A DNA stretch of 64,000 nucleotides from Verrucomicrobiales bacterium (GCA_028712475.1 JAQTQB010000006.1:108830-172829); one strand, 5' to 3'; positions 50,426 through 59,020 are shown, numbered from the stretch's first letter. The notes: generated by a model from the sequence alone, not told the origin. Numbers and translations are program-made.

Positions 50426-51583
50426 ATGAAAGCCATTTTAGCCCTCGAAGACGGTTCCGTATTTCACGGTCAAGGTTTTGGCGCGCGCGCTTCCGCGAGC
50501 GGCGAAGTCTGCTTCAACACTTCCATGACCGGCTACCAGGAAATCCTCACCGACCCGTCCTACAAAGGACAGATCGTCACGATGACCTATCCGCTCATCG
50601 GCAATTACGGCGTCAACACTGTGGACGTGGAATCGTGGCGGCCGCACGCCGCCGGCTTTGTCATCCGCGAACTTTCGCCGGTCGTCAGCAACTGGCGCGC
50701 AGATTATTCGCTGGCAGAATATCTGGAGAAGAACAGCATTCCCGGCATCCAGGGAATTGACACGCGGGCGTTGACGAAAAAACTGCGCGTGCGCGGCGCT
50801 TTGAACGGATTTATTTCCACCGAAGAAATCTCCGAAACCGAAGCGATCAAGCGCGCCAAGGAATTTGTGTTTGAAGGCGTGGATTACGTCAAGGAAGTCA
50901 CGCACAAGAACGCTTTTCGCTGGGACGAAAAGGATGAGCAGAGCGCGGCGTTCGATCTGGTGCGCGGAATCAAAACCGGCGACGCCCGCAACACCCGCAA
51001 GCCGCTGCCGCCCGCCGACATTCCGATTGTCGCGTTTGATTACGGGATGAAATACAACATTCTCCGCCGCCTGCGGCAGCATGGATTCGCCACGCAGGTT
51101 TTGCCCGCGACGGCCACCGCCGCCGAGGCGCTCAAGCACAAGCCCGCCGGAATTTTTCTTTCCAACGGCCCTGGCGATCCCGCCGCGCTCGATTACATCG
51201 TGCGCGAAGTGAAGACGCTGCTCGACACCGGCATCCCCATCTTCGGCATCTGCCTCGGCAACCAGGTTTTGGGCCAGGCGTTCGGTGGAAAGACTTTCAA
51301 GCTCAAGTTCGGCCATCGCGGCGGCAACCAGCCGGTGAAGGATCTGGAATCTGGAAAAGTCGAAATCACCTCGCAGAATCACGGCTTTGCGGTGGACGCG
51401 AAAAGTCTGCCGTCCGATGTCGTCGTGAACCGCATCAATCTCAACGACCAGACCGTCGAAGGATTGCGCCACAAGACGAAGCCGGTTTTCTGCGTGCAAT
51501 ATCATCCGGAAGCGTCGCCCGGCCCGCATGATTCCACGCCGCTGTTCGCCGAATTTCGTTCCCTGATAGAGCGGCGCGGTTGA
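50426..51583 (+). CDS. carA: carbamoyl-phosphate synthase small subunit
   Basis: A 385-residue glutaminase subunit supplying ammonia for carbamoyl phosphate (arginine and pyrimidine synthesis). It has the N-terminal MKAILALEDGSVFHGQGFGA and FNTSMTGYQEILTDPSYKGQ, the class I glutaminase nucleophile in GICLGNQVLGQAFGG near residue 273 (Asn where many CarA have His after LG), and the His-Glu pair in QYHPEASPGPHDS. carB is not adjacent. ATG 50426 follows a TTG. Confidence 0.96.
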   Translation: MKAILALEDGSVFHGQGFGARASASGEVCFNTSMTGYQEILTDPSYKGQIVTMTYPLIGNYGVNTVDVESWRPHAAGFVIRELSPVVSNWRADYSLAEYLEKNSIPGIQGIDTRALTKKLRVRGALNGFISTEEISETEAIKRAKEFVFEGVDYVKEVTHKNAFRWDEKDEQSAAFDLVRGIKTGDARNTRKPLPPADIPIVAFDYGMKYNILRRLRQHGFATQVLPATATAAEALKHKPAGIFLSNGPGDPAALDYIVREVKTLLDTGIPIFGICLGNQVLGQAFGGKTFKLKFGHRGGNQPVKDLESGKVEITSQNHGFAVDAKSLPSDVVVNRINLNDQTVEGLRHKTKPVFCVQYHPEASPGPHDSTPLFAEFRSLIERRG

Positions 51584-51655
51584 TTTTCGCGTTCCATGTT
51601 CAGATTTCCGTTTGACTTGAAACGCATCACGACCATAATCGGTTCACCGTAATCT

Positions 51656-52207
51656 ATGGCCAAACTTGTTATCCAAAACCAAGGCATGACGGGTCGCGCG
51701 TGCGAACTGCACACCGACCGCACCACCATCGGCCGAGTTGAGGACAACACCTTTCAGATTGCCGACCCGTCCGTCTCCAGCCATCACTGCGAAGTCCATC
51801 TGCGCGGCAGCGACATTTTCATCCGCGACCTGAACTCCACCAACGGCTCTTTTATCGACGGCAACAAAATCGAGGAAAGCATCCTCAAGCCCGGCCAGAC
51901 TTTGCGCCTCGGCCAGGTGGAACTGAAACTCGAAGTGGAAGGCGCAGCGGCCACGGCCACCGCGCCGGGTGCGGCTCCGGCTCCGGCCAAGAAACAGGTG
52001 GACGCCACGATGCTCATTCCACGCGGCGTCAGCCTGGATCAACTGGAAAAAGGCGGTGGACGCCCATCCGGTTTCGACGTGAACACCTCGTTTTCCAAAA
52101 AGACCAACAAGGTCAATAAATACTTCATCATCGGCGGAATCGTGGTGGCCGTCGTGATTGCCGCGCTGGTGTTTTACGCATTTAGCAAGGTCAACCCCGC
52201 CAAGTAA
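51656..52207 (+). CDS. FHA-domain membrane protein
   Basis: A 183-residue protein. The N-terminal FHA domain (phosphothreonine binding) shows TIGRVEDNTFQIADPSVSSH and LNSTNGSFIDG. An Ala/Pro-rich linker follows, then a basic stretch (FSKKTNKVNKY) and a C-terminal transmembrane helix (FIIGGIVVAVVIAALVFYAF), so the FHA domain faces the cytoplasm. No kinase is adjacent. It leads a short run with a pseudopilin and a DUF2007 gene. Confidence 0.92.
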   Translation: MAKLVIQNQGMTGRACELHTDRTTIGRVEDNTFQIADPSVSSHHCEVHLRGSDIFIRDLNSTNGSFIDGNKIEESILKPGQTLRLGQVELKLEVEGAAATATAPGAAPAPAKKQVDATMLIPRGVSLDQLEKGGGRPSGFDVNTSFSKKTNKVNKYFIIGGIVVAVVIAALVFYAFSKVNPAK

Positions 52208-52219
52208 ACCGGTGCGGCC

Positions 52220-52876
52220 ATGAAACCGCGCTTCTCCCCAAAACGCAACGCAGCAATGACGCTGTTTGAAGTGGGCGTTATCATTGCGGTGGTAATGGTC
52301 CTGGCAGTTTTATTATTGCCGCCGATCATGAGCAGAAAGCATGGTGCTTCTTACATCACTTGCGACAATAATCTTAAACAAATTGGCCTGGCTTATCGAA
52401 TCTGGGCAGGCGACAACGGCGACGTAAATCCGATGGGCATTTTAATGGCGAATGGCGGCTCGATGGAAATGGTCGTCACCGGGAATGTGCTTCAAACATT
52501 CTTGGTCATGTCGAATGAATTAAGCACACCAAGAATCTTGATCTGTCCCGCTGACACCCGGACGGCGGCATTTTCATTTGCTTCACCAATGGGAAATTCC
52601 AATATCAGCTACTTCGTCGGCGTGGATGTGACCAACTACATGAATCCACAGATGATTATTTCCGGCGACGGCAATTTTGAAATCGGTGGGGTGGCGGTCA
52701 TGCCGGGGTTACGGGAATTTGGAACGAACGATCCGGTTGTTTGGTCGGCAACGCGTCATGTTAAATGTGGCAACATTGGTCTGGCCGACGGCAGCGTTCC
52801 AGTGACAACTTCCCCAGGCCTGCACGATTATTTCCAGCAGACCGGCCTTGCCACCAACCGCCTCGCGCTGCCGTGA
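52220..52876 (+). CDS. pseudopilin-like protein
   Basis: A 218-residue protein with a prepilin-like N-terminus (AAMTLFEVGVIIAVVMVLAV) with Glu at position 5 of the helix, then CDNNLKQIGLAYRIWAGDNG, typical of Verrucomicrobiota/Planctomycetota pseudopilins, and RHVKCGNIGLADG near the C-terminus, which fits H-x9-DG. The cleavage residue before MTLFE is Ala, not the usual Gly, so processing may be atypical. It overlaps the next gene by 4 bp. Confidence 0.85.
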   Translation: MKPRFSPKRNAAMTLFEVGVIIAVVMVLAVLLLPPIMSRKHGASYITCDNNLKQIGLAYRIWAGDNGDVNPMGILMANGGSMEMVVTGNVLQTFLVMSNELSTPRILICPADTRTAAFSFASPMGNSNISYFVGVDVTNYMNPQMIISGDGNFEIGGVAVMPGLREFGTNDPVVWSATRHVKCGNIGLADGSVPVTTSPGLHDYFQQTGLATNRLALP

Positions 52877-53082
52877 AACTTTTCTACACCGGCCCGTTCG
52901 TCAACGCCGAGATGCTCGTCATGATGCTGGAAAAACACAGCATCGCCGCCACGCAAGCGTTCGCTGATCCCGCCCTGCCCGATGACGGCGATTTGAGCCG
53001 CCCCGCCCAAGTCTTCGTGCCGGAGCCGGATTACGACCGCGCCTGCAAATTATTTTACACCGAGCGCGAGGACGAACTTTGA
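52873..53082 (+). CDS. DUF2007-like small protein
   Basis: A 69-residue protein beginning at GTG that overlaps the pseudopilin stop (GTGA). KLFYTGPFVNAEMLVMMLEK and PAQVFVPEPDYDRACKLFYT fit the 'putative signal transducing protein' DUF2007 pattern (one ferredoxin-like unit). No catalytic residue is visible. It was chosen over a longer ORF from 52765, which shadows the pseudopilin. Confidence 0.75.
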   Translation: MKLFYTGPFVNAEMLVMMLEKHSIAATQAFADPALPDDGDLSRPAQVFVPEPDYDRACKLFYTEREDEL

Positions 53083-53088
53083 TTTTTA

Positions 53089-53160
53089 ACACGGATTTCA
53101 CGGATTTTCACGGATTCAAATTCAGGCGATTCAATCCGTGTTAATCCGTGAAATCTATGT
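53089..53160. repeat. palindromic repeat (CACGGATTTCACGGATT family)
   Basis: AACACGGATTTCACGGATTT (53089 on) and ATTCAATCCGTGTTAATCCG (53130 on) arms lie between the DUF2007 gene and prfB. It is related to the perfect repeat at 27655-27715. Confidence 0.85.
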
Positions 53161-53210
53161 CACGATTTTCCCTTCTGGCTTCCGGCTTCTGGATGCTTTA
53201 TCCTCCGGCC

Positions 53211-54357
53211 ATGTTCGAAATGATTGTCCCCCAACTGACGACCGCCGCCGAGAAACTCACGCACCTGCGGAGGTTTCTTTGACGTCGCCACTTTGCAAAA
53301 GCGTCTCGGCGAGCTGAACTCGTTGATGGCGGACGAAGCTTTCTGGAACAATCGCGAGAAAGCCCAGGGGTTAATTGACGAGGCCGGTGTCATCCGCAAC
53401 AAACTCGAGCCGCTCCTTAAATTTGAGAAACAGCTCGACGATTTCCGCGTCATGCTCGAACTCGGCCAGGCGGAACCCGCCGCTGCACAGGCGCAGATCG
53501 AGGCGGAGATCGCGCGTGAACTCGTGCCGTTCTTCAAGGAACTCGACGCGCTGGAGCTAAAATTATTTCTCAACGGCCCGCACGATGCGAAGAATTGCAT
53601 CTTCACCATCAACTCCGGCGCGGGCGGCACGGAATCGTGCGACTGGGCGAACATGTTGCTGCGGATGTATCAGCGCTGGGCGGAATCACGCGGCTGGGAA
53701 GTGGAAGTGACCGACATTTTGCCCGGCGAAACCGCCGGCATCAAAAGCGCCACCATGCTGATCAAGGGCGAGAACGCCTACGGTTTCTGCAAGGCCGAGC
53801 GCGGCGTGCATCGCCTCGTGCGCATCTCGCCGTTCGATTCCAACAAGCGCCGGCACACGAGCTTTGCCAGCGTGGACGCGATCGCCGAGATCGAGGAGAG
53901 CGATGGTGAAATCGTCATTCCGCCCAATGAATTCAGGGTGGACACGTTCCGTTCCGGCGGCAAGGGCGGCCAGAACGTGAACAAGGTCGAGACCGCGGTG
54001 CGCATTACGCACATCCCGACCGGCCTCGTCGTCGCGTCGCAGGCGCAGCGTTCGCAGCATCAGAACCGCGCCACGGCCATGAACCTTTTGCTTTCGCGGA
54101 TTTTTGCGCAGCGCGTGGACGCGGCCAAGGCCGACATGGAAAAGTTTTACGGCGACAAAGGCAGTGTCTCGTGGGGCAACCAGATTCGCAGTTACGTTTT
54201 CCAGCCGTATCGCATGGTGAAAGATTTGCGCACTGGCGTGGAAACAAGCAATGTTCAAGGCGTGATGGACGGCGACCTGGACGCGTTCGTGAACGGCTGG
54301 CTCCGTGCCGGCTGTCCGCTCAAGCGGATGCATGGCGTGAAGGATGAGGAAGAATAG
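53211..54357 (+). CDS. prfB: peptide chain release factor 2, programmed +1 frameshift
   Basis: Release factor for UGA/UAA, about 381 residues. The first 23 codons (MFEMIVPQLTTAAEKLTHLR plus RFL) end at CTT-TGA-C at 53277-53283, preceded by the SD-like GGAGG; a +1 slip lets translation continue as DVATLQKRLGELNSLM. The main part has the codon-recognition SPF in HRLVRISPFDSNKRR and the catalytic GGQ in RSGGKGGQNVNKVET. The frameshift lets RF2 levels autoregulate. No gene interrupts the join. Confidence 0.96.
53271..53283 (+). promoter_or_regulatory. RF2 programmed frameshift site
   Basis: An SD-like GGAGG starting at 53269 lies four bases before CTT, followed by TGA and C. This is the bacterial prfB recoding signal: a slow UGA, slippery CUU and an internal SD. 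Confidence 0.95.
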
Positions 54358-54399
54358 ATTTAGTGCTGCGTTCACGGCCCACGACCGTAAAATAGACCG

Positions 54400-55335
54400 A
54401 TGAAAAAACAAATTTTAAGCCCAACCTTTTTGTTGATTGTCGTGGCAATACTGGTTTTGGCCGTTTCACAAACCATTAGGGGTGATGACGCCACCTCTCC
54501 AGGCCGATACAAAATATTGAGCAGCCCATCCGGGCAATATGTAGAAACTTACATGCTGGATAAACAAACCGGTCGTCTCTGGATGTTGCGGGGGCAAGTT
54601 ACAGATGCTCCGTATTTGATTGCCTGTGTTTACCAAATGGTGAATGACAGCACGGCTTTGTCGCCATTAGACGAAGGGACTCAATCCGAAACCACGGAAG
54701 ACCGGTTTGTGATTAAAAGTGCCCCCGGTTCACAATATGCTGAAACCTACGTCCTTGATAAGCAAAACGGGCGAGTCTGGATGGTGCGAGGGCAAGTGTC
54801 CCAAGGGCCGCATTTGATTCCATGTGTTTATCAGCTTTCGAGCATTAACACCGCCTTGTCTCCCCTCTCTTCATTTTTGCCGAAAGACCGTTTTTCAATG
54901 ACCTGTATTGCCGGCAGTAGTTATCCCGAAACTTATGTGAATGACATTGAAACCGGAGCAATCTGGAAAATGCGGGGACAAGTTTCCAAAGCCCCGTTTT
55001 TAATTCCTTGTGTTTATCAACTAGTAAATGGTGAAACAACCTCAAGCCCAATCGAACGTCATCGCGAAATTGACTTGTTGGGAAAAACTAAAGCAACTGT
55101 GGCTACAAGCGCCAATACAGCCGCATCACCCAACCAAAATTCCGAAAAATCGGCAGCTTTTTGGCGGGAACAACTTGAAAACGTCAAAGCGGGGAAGGAT
55201 TGGAAGGCATTACATGGCTTTGACAGCGATGGCAATCCACTCGTTGGCCCGCCACAACCTCCAAGTGCGGCAGCAGAAGAAACCATTAAATTTTACATAA
55301 AAAGCTCACAAGATGCCGCCAAATTGAATCCTTAA
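54400..55335 (+). CDS. secreted protein with three tandem 45-residue repeats
   Basis: A 311-residue protein with an N-terminal signal/anchor (TFLLIVVAILVLAVSQTI). Three copies follow of a unit centred on ETYMLDKQTGRLWMLRGQV, ETYVLDKQNGRVWMVRGQV and ETYVNDIETGAIWKMRGQV, each ending in a Cys-Val-Tyr-Gln (CVYQ). The repeat looks like a short beta module with two strands; no known family was recognised. The C-terminus has a charged EQLENVKAGKDWKALHGFDS segment. It is followed 10 bp later by the next gene. Confidence 0.75.
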   Translation: MKKQILSPTFLLIVVAILVLAVSQTIRGDDATSPGRYKILSSPSGQYVETYMLDKQTGRLWMLRGQVTDAPYLIACVYQMVNDSTALSPLDEGTQSETTEDRFVIKSAPGSQYAETYVLDKQNGRVWMVRGQVSQGPHLIPCVYQLSSINTALSPLSSFLPKDRFSMTCIAGSSYPETYVNDIETGAIWKMRGQVSKAPFLIPCVYQLVNGETTSSPIERHREIDLLGKTKATVATSANTAASPNQNSEKSAAFWREQLENVKAGKDWKALHGFDSDGNPLVGPPQPPSAAAEETIKFYIKSSQDAAKLNP

Positions 55336-55345
55336 AATTTACAAA

Positions 55346-55924
55346 ATGCACCCGGAAGAATTTGAAGATGCGAAGCTGCTTTGGAAAATGTTTTATGCTG
55401 GGCAGTCCTTCCAGCACGCGCGGGCGGCGGCTGAACACATTCTCAAAGAAAATATTTCAGCAGACGACGCGATACTTTACCCGCTAATGACGGCGGTTTA
55501 CGTCCTTTACGGAAGACCTTTTAAAAAGTCTCATGGCGTGGGTTGCTTTGGTGAAGAACTTATTCCCCTTCAATATCGGGAGTTGCACGGGGACTTATTG
55601 AAACACCGGGATAAAATCTTGGCTCACTCGGACTCCAATAGTTTTGAATGGTTAAATGTCGGACAAGCTAATCAGGTTCGCCTAATTCGTCGCTCAAAGG
55701 ACAAGAGTTTGATTTGTAGTCAACTTCAGGCAACTCCTGCACTATTGCCACACATCGTAAGCCTGTGCCTCGAACTTCAAGAACAGATCGAAAGCAAAAA
55801 GCGGGAGCTTTTCAGGCGATATGAAAAATATGTTCCTGTGCAAGTCGGTGAATATATTTTGAACATTGAAGACTCAAGCGGTGACTTTTTTCGACCAGTA
55901 AAGCCCATTGTCGAAACAAAATGA
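55346..55924 (+). CDS. hypothetical all-helical protein, HEPN-like
   Basis: A 192-residue alpha-helical protein with HARAAAEHILKENISADDAI, HGVGCFGEELIPLQYRELHG and LKHRDKILAHSDSNSFEWLN. The RDKILAH segment fits the R-x4-6-H motif of HEPN ribonuclease-like domains, but it could be coincidence in a helical protein. It is 10 bp after the three-repeat gene, so they may act together. No signal peptide. Confidence 0.6.
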   Translation: MHPEEFEDAKLLWKMFYAGQSFQHARAAAEHILKENISADDAILYPLMTAVYVLYGRPFKKSHGVGCFGEELIPLQYRELHGDLLKHRDKILAHSDSNSFEWLNVGQANQVRLIRRSKDKSLICSQLQATPALLPHIVSLCLELQEQIESKKRELFRRYEKYVPVQVGEYILNIEDSSGDFFRPVKPIVETK

Positions 55925-56016
55925 AGAGAACAAAAGAAGTAAAATTTTGCGTGGTTGGCGTATTTCGCGGTTTAATTTTTCTCCGCGTCTCTGCGCCTCT
56001 GCGGTAAGATAAATTT

Positions 56017-56895
56017 GTGAACATTCTCGACGAAATTGTTGAAGAAAAGAAACGCGAAGTCGCGAAGCTGCCCGCGCGCCTCATCGCCGCCGGTGATTTG
56101 CGCGATGCGATGCTCGAACGCGGCGAGCAGCGGGATTTCTTGGCAGCGCTTCGTCGCGCCAAATCTGGTAGGAGCCGAGGTGACGAGGCTCAAACTATTC
56201 AGTCAGAGCCTCCTCACGTCGGCTCCTACGATTCAATTGCGCTGATCGCCGAAGTGAAGAAGGCGTCGCCGTCGGCGGGCGTGATTTGCAAAGACTTTGA
56301 CCCAGTTCGCATCGCCAGGGAATACGAAGCGGCAGGCGCAAGCTGCCTTTCCGTTTTGACGGACGAAAAGTTTTTCCAAGGTTCGCTGGATTATCTCCGC
56401 CAAATCCGCGCCGCTGTGAAAATTCCCTTGCTGCGCAAGGATTTCATCATTGATGAGCGCCAGATTTTGGAAGCCATCGAGTGGGGCGCGGACGCCATTT
56501 TGCTCATCGTCGCCATTTTGACCGACGAACAATTGGCCAGATTTCATTCACTGGCCATAGAAGCCGGACTTGCCGTTCTGGTGGAAGTTCACGACGAGGA
56601 AGAACTGGAACGCGCGCTGAAAATTTCTCCAGCGCTGATTGGCGTCAATAATCGCAACTTGAAAACTTTCAAGGTGGATCTGGCGACAACCGAGCGGCTG
56701 GCGGCGAAGATGGAAGATGGAGGATTGAAGATGGCAAAAACTTCCGCGCCATTGCTCGTGGCTGAAAGCGGAATCCACGCTCGCGCGGACGTGGAGCGTT
56801 TGAAAAAGTGTGGCGCAGGCGCAATTCTCGTCGGGGAATCGCTCATGAAACATGGCGATATCGGCGGGAAAGTCCGCGAGTTAATCGAATTGTAG
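56017..56895 (+). CDS. trpC: indole-3-glycerol phosphate synthase with two repeat-derived inserts
   Basis: A 292-residue TIM-barrel enzyme of tryptophan synthesis (about 30 longer than usual), starting at GTG. It has LDEIVEEKKREVAKLPA, IALIAEVKKASPSAGVICKD, LSVLTDEKFFQGSLDYLRQI, LLRKDFIID and GVNNRNLKTFKVDL. Inserts are about 22 residues from a palindromic repeat (RSRGDEAQTIQSEPPHVGSY) and about 12 from a short repeat (KMEDGGLKMAKT) before APLLVAESGI. The TAG stop lies in a third repeat shared with pdxA. Confidence 0.95.
   Translation: MNILDEIVEEKKREVAKLPARLIAAGDLRDAMLERGEQRDFLAALRRAKSGRSRGDEAQTIQSEPPHVGSYDSIALIAEVKKASPSAGVICKDFDPVRIAREYEAAGASCLSVLTDEKFFQGSLDYLRQIRAAVKIPLLRKDFIIDERQILEAIEWGADAILLIVAILTDEQLARFHSLAIEAGLAVLVEVHDEEELERALKISPALIGVNNRNLKTFKVDLATTERLAAKMEDGGLKMAKTSAPLLVAESGIHARADVERLKKCGAGAILVGESLMKHGDIGGKVRELIEL
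56168..56229. repeat. palindromic repeat, GTAGGAG family, in frame inside trpC
   Basis: GTAGGAGCCGAGGTGACGAG and CCTCACGTCGGCTCCTAC arms, 62 bp. It is read with codon boundaries (..GGT AGG AGC CGA..) different from those in argJ (GTA GGA GAC GAG), so the family is open in at least two frames. Confidence 0.92.
56707..56735 (+). repeat. degenerate GAAGATGG tandem repeat in trpC
   Basis: AAGATGGAAGATGGAGGATT runs on to GAAGATGGC, repeating a GAAGATGG-like unit. It adds about 12 residues before the conserved LLVAESGI. Confidence 0.6.
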
Positions 56896-56942
56896 CGTCG
56901 AGCCTGTGGCTCGACCAAATCGTCGCACAGCGCCGACGCTAC
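56892..56942. repeat. palindrome carrying both stop codons of trpC and pdxA
   Basis: GTAGCGTCG-AGCC at the left and GCCGACGCTAC at the right; the TAG in each GTAGCG end is the stop codon of trpC (plus, 56893-56895) and pdxA (minus, 56939-56941). The inner arms GTCGAGCC/GGCTCGAC and CGCACAGCG add more symmetry. Confidence 0.9.
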
Positions 56943-57934
56943 ACCTTTTTATTCTTCGCCAACTGCTTTGCCAATTGGATCGCGGCCATCATGCTTCCAG
57001 GATTCGCGACCCCTTTTCCGGCGATGTCGTAGGCGGTGCCGTGGTCGGGCGAGGTGCGGATGAAGGGCAGGCCGAGCGTCCAGTTCACGCCGCTGTCGAA
57101 CGCGACGGCTTTCAGCGGCGCGAGTCCCTGGTCGTGATACATCGCCACGACGGCGTCAAAATCCCCTTGCAGCGCATAGTGAAAAACCGTGTCGCCACTC
57201 AACGGGCCAGTGACATCGAACCCGCGTTTCTGCGCGGCGAGAACCGTGGGCGCGATGGTTTTGATTTCTTCGTCGCCAAACTCACCGCCTTCACCCGCGT
57301 GCGGATTCAAGCCGGCGACGGCGATTTTTGCGCGCGCCAAACCCAGATCGTGGCAGGCTTGTGCGGCCAACTCGATGGCGAGCATGATTTTTTCCGCCGT
57401 GAGTTTTTCGGGAACAGACTTGATGGAAATGTGAACGGTGGCGAGCGCCACGCGCAGCCAGCGGCCGCGCTCGTCCGTGCCGAGCAGCATCATCGCGGTG
57501 CGTTTGGCATTGGCGAGTTCGGAAAGAAACTCGGTCTGGCCGATGAATTTATTTCCCGCGCGGATGATGGATTCCTTGTTGACCGGCGCGGTGACGAGCG
57601 CGTCGAGTTCACCGCGCAGGCAGCGCTGCCCGCCATCGCGCAATGAAGCCACGGCGGCATTGGCGGCGAGAGGCGAACCGGCGGGCAGTTTTTCCGGCAG
57701 CGGTTCGGCAAGTGGATTGGTGATGAAAAATTTTCCGGCGTCCGTGTAATCAGAGAATTTTTTCAGCGGCAGGTTGAGCGCCAGCTTTTCATTGAGTCGT
57801 GCGAAAACTTTTTCGTCGCCGATCAGCAGGTATTTGGTTTCGTCGCGGCCAGCTCCGACAGCGATTGCTTTCAGCGCAACTTCAGGGCCGACGCCGGTGA
57901 CATCACCCAATGAAATTCCAATCCAGCCGGTCAT
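56939..57934 (-). CDS. pdxA: 4-hydroxythreonine-4-phosphate dehydrogenase
   Basis: A 331-residue PdxA-family oxidoreductase of pyridoxal-phosphate synthesis. It begins MTGWIGISLGDVTGVGPEVA and has ALVTAPVNKESIIRAG (substrate phosphate), the Zn-binding His of GQTEFL and MYHDQGLAPLKAVAFDSG, and the C-terminal PFIRTSPDHGTAYDIAGKGV. It is convergent with trpC, with only the repeat in between. Start 57934 (ATG) follows a TTG. Confidence 0.95.
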   Translation of the reverse strand: MTGWIGISLGDVTGVGPEVALKAIAVGAGRDETKYLLIGDEKVFARLNEKLALNLPLKKFSDYTDAGKFFITNPLAEPLPEKLPAGSPLAANAAVASLRDGGQRCLRGELDALVTAPVNKESIIRAGNKFIGQTEFLSELANAKRTAMMLLGTDERGRWLRVALATVHISIKSVPEKLTAEKIMLAIELAAQACHDLGLARAKIAVAGLNPHAGEGGEFGDEEIKTIAPTVLAAQKRGFDVTGPLSGDTVFHYALQGDFDAVVAMYHDQGLAPLKAVAFDSGVNWTLGLPFIRTSPDHGTAYDIAGKGVANPGSMMAAIQLAKQLAKNKKV

Positions 57935-57948
57935 AGCCAATTTAGAAT

Positions 57949-58008
57949 TGCGAATCTCGAACTGCGAATTGAACTTGTGGCGGCGTTGTTTTCATTCGCA
58001 ATTTGAAA
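57949..58008. repeat. imperfect AATTGCGAATCTCG palindrome
   Basis: AATTGCGAATCTCGAACTGC and ATTCGCAATTTGAAATTTC arms lie between pdxA and the PpiC-like gene on the minus strand. It probably belongs to yet another interspersed-repeat type. Confidence 0.6.
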
Positions 58009-58010
58009 TT

Positions 58011-58967
58011 TCAGAAGTAGCGGATGAAGGTTTTTTTCTTGAGACCCTCGATCCACTGCTTTTCGAGCCGGGCCTGTTCCTGGACGCGGAGGGTTTTCTC
58101 AATGTCGCTGCGGATTTCGCCAAGCGGTTTGACATGGGCGGGGCGGATCTGTTCGACCAGCATGAGATAGACGGATTCGGGTGTCACCACCGGGTCGCTG
58201 ATCTGGCCGGCCTTCAGGGCGAAGGCGGCATCGGCCAGTTCCTTGCTCAACACGGAACGCCCGACCCAGCCCCAGTCACCGCCTTCATGCTGCTGCGAGC
58301 CTTGCGAATAAACCGCGGCCATTTGCTCAAACGTCGCGCCTCCCTTGATTTGGGACTGGATTTCGCGGGCGAGGCTCACGGCGTTTGTATCGTCGGGGGA
58401 GGTTTTGTTGAGGACAATCATCCGCAATTTGATTTCGTCCTCGATCTTGAAGCTGTCCTGATGGGTGAGGTAATAATTTTCCACCTTGTAGGGCGAAATC
58501 ATGATTTCCTGCGCGACATTTTTGATGCGCAATGCCTGGACGATGTATTGATCCAGCAATTCCTTGCGGAACTGTTCTATGGTGCTGCCCTGCGCCTGCA
58601 AGGTTTTCATGAGCGTGATGCGGTTGCCGAAGCGGTCGCGGATGCGTTCCTGCACGAGCTGGTCTGCAAAATCATCCGGCAGATGATAACCCTCAACAAT
58701 GAAAGCGCGCAGGATCAACTGGCGTTCGACAAGCTGTTCCAGGCTGTCGCGGAGCGTTTCGTCGTATTTTTGCCGCAGCAGTTCCGGCTGGCCTGCGTAT
58801 TGCCGCTGCAACGTCTCCATCACCGGCATCGTGAACTCCTCGACCTGCGAATAGGTGATGGCCGCGTCGTTCACCACGGCCTTGACGCCGTCGGCCAGCT
58901 CCGCATGCAACGGCAGCGCCGCGCCGGATGCCGCCATGAAAATTGAAATCAACCTGAAAAGCTTCAT
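58011..58967 (-). CDS. SurA-like peptidylprolyl isomerase
   Basis: A 318-residue periplasmic foldase. The signal peptide is MKLFRLISIFMAASGAALPL HA; a SurA-N-like domain (VVNDAAITYSQVEEFTMPVM, LEQLVERQLILRAFIVEGY) and a PpiC/parvulin domain (IKGGATFEQMAAVYSQGSQQ, DWGWVGRSVLSKELADAAFA, AGQISDPVVTPESVYLMLVE) follow. It assists outer-membrane protein folding. ATG 58967 gives a proper signal peptide; the longer ORF does not. Confidence 0.9.
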   Translation of the reverse strand: MKLFRLISIFMAASGAALPLHAELADGVKAVVNDAAITYSQVEEFTMPVMETLQRQYAGQPELLRQKYDETLRDSLEQLVERQLILRAFIVEGYHLPDDFADQLVQERIRDRFGNRITLMKTLQAQGSTIEQFRKELLDQYIVQALRIKNVAQEIMISPYKVENYYLTHQDSFKIEDEIKLRMIVLNKTSPDDTNAVSLAREIQSQIKGGATFEQMAAVYSQGSQQHEGGDWGWVGRSVLSKELADAAFALKAGQISDPVVTPESVYLMLVEQIRPAHVKPLGEIRSDIEKTLRVQEQARLEKQWIEGLKKKTFIRYF

Positions 58968-59020
58968 CGAATTCGCCTGCATACTAACAACCGTCAACGC
59001 CGGGTCAAGCGCGCCGCCGT

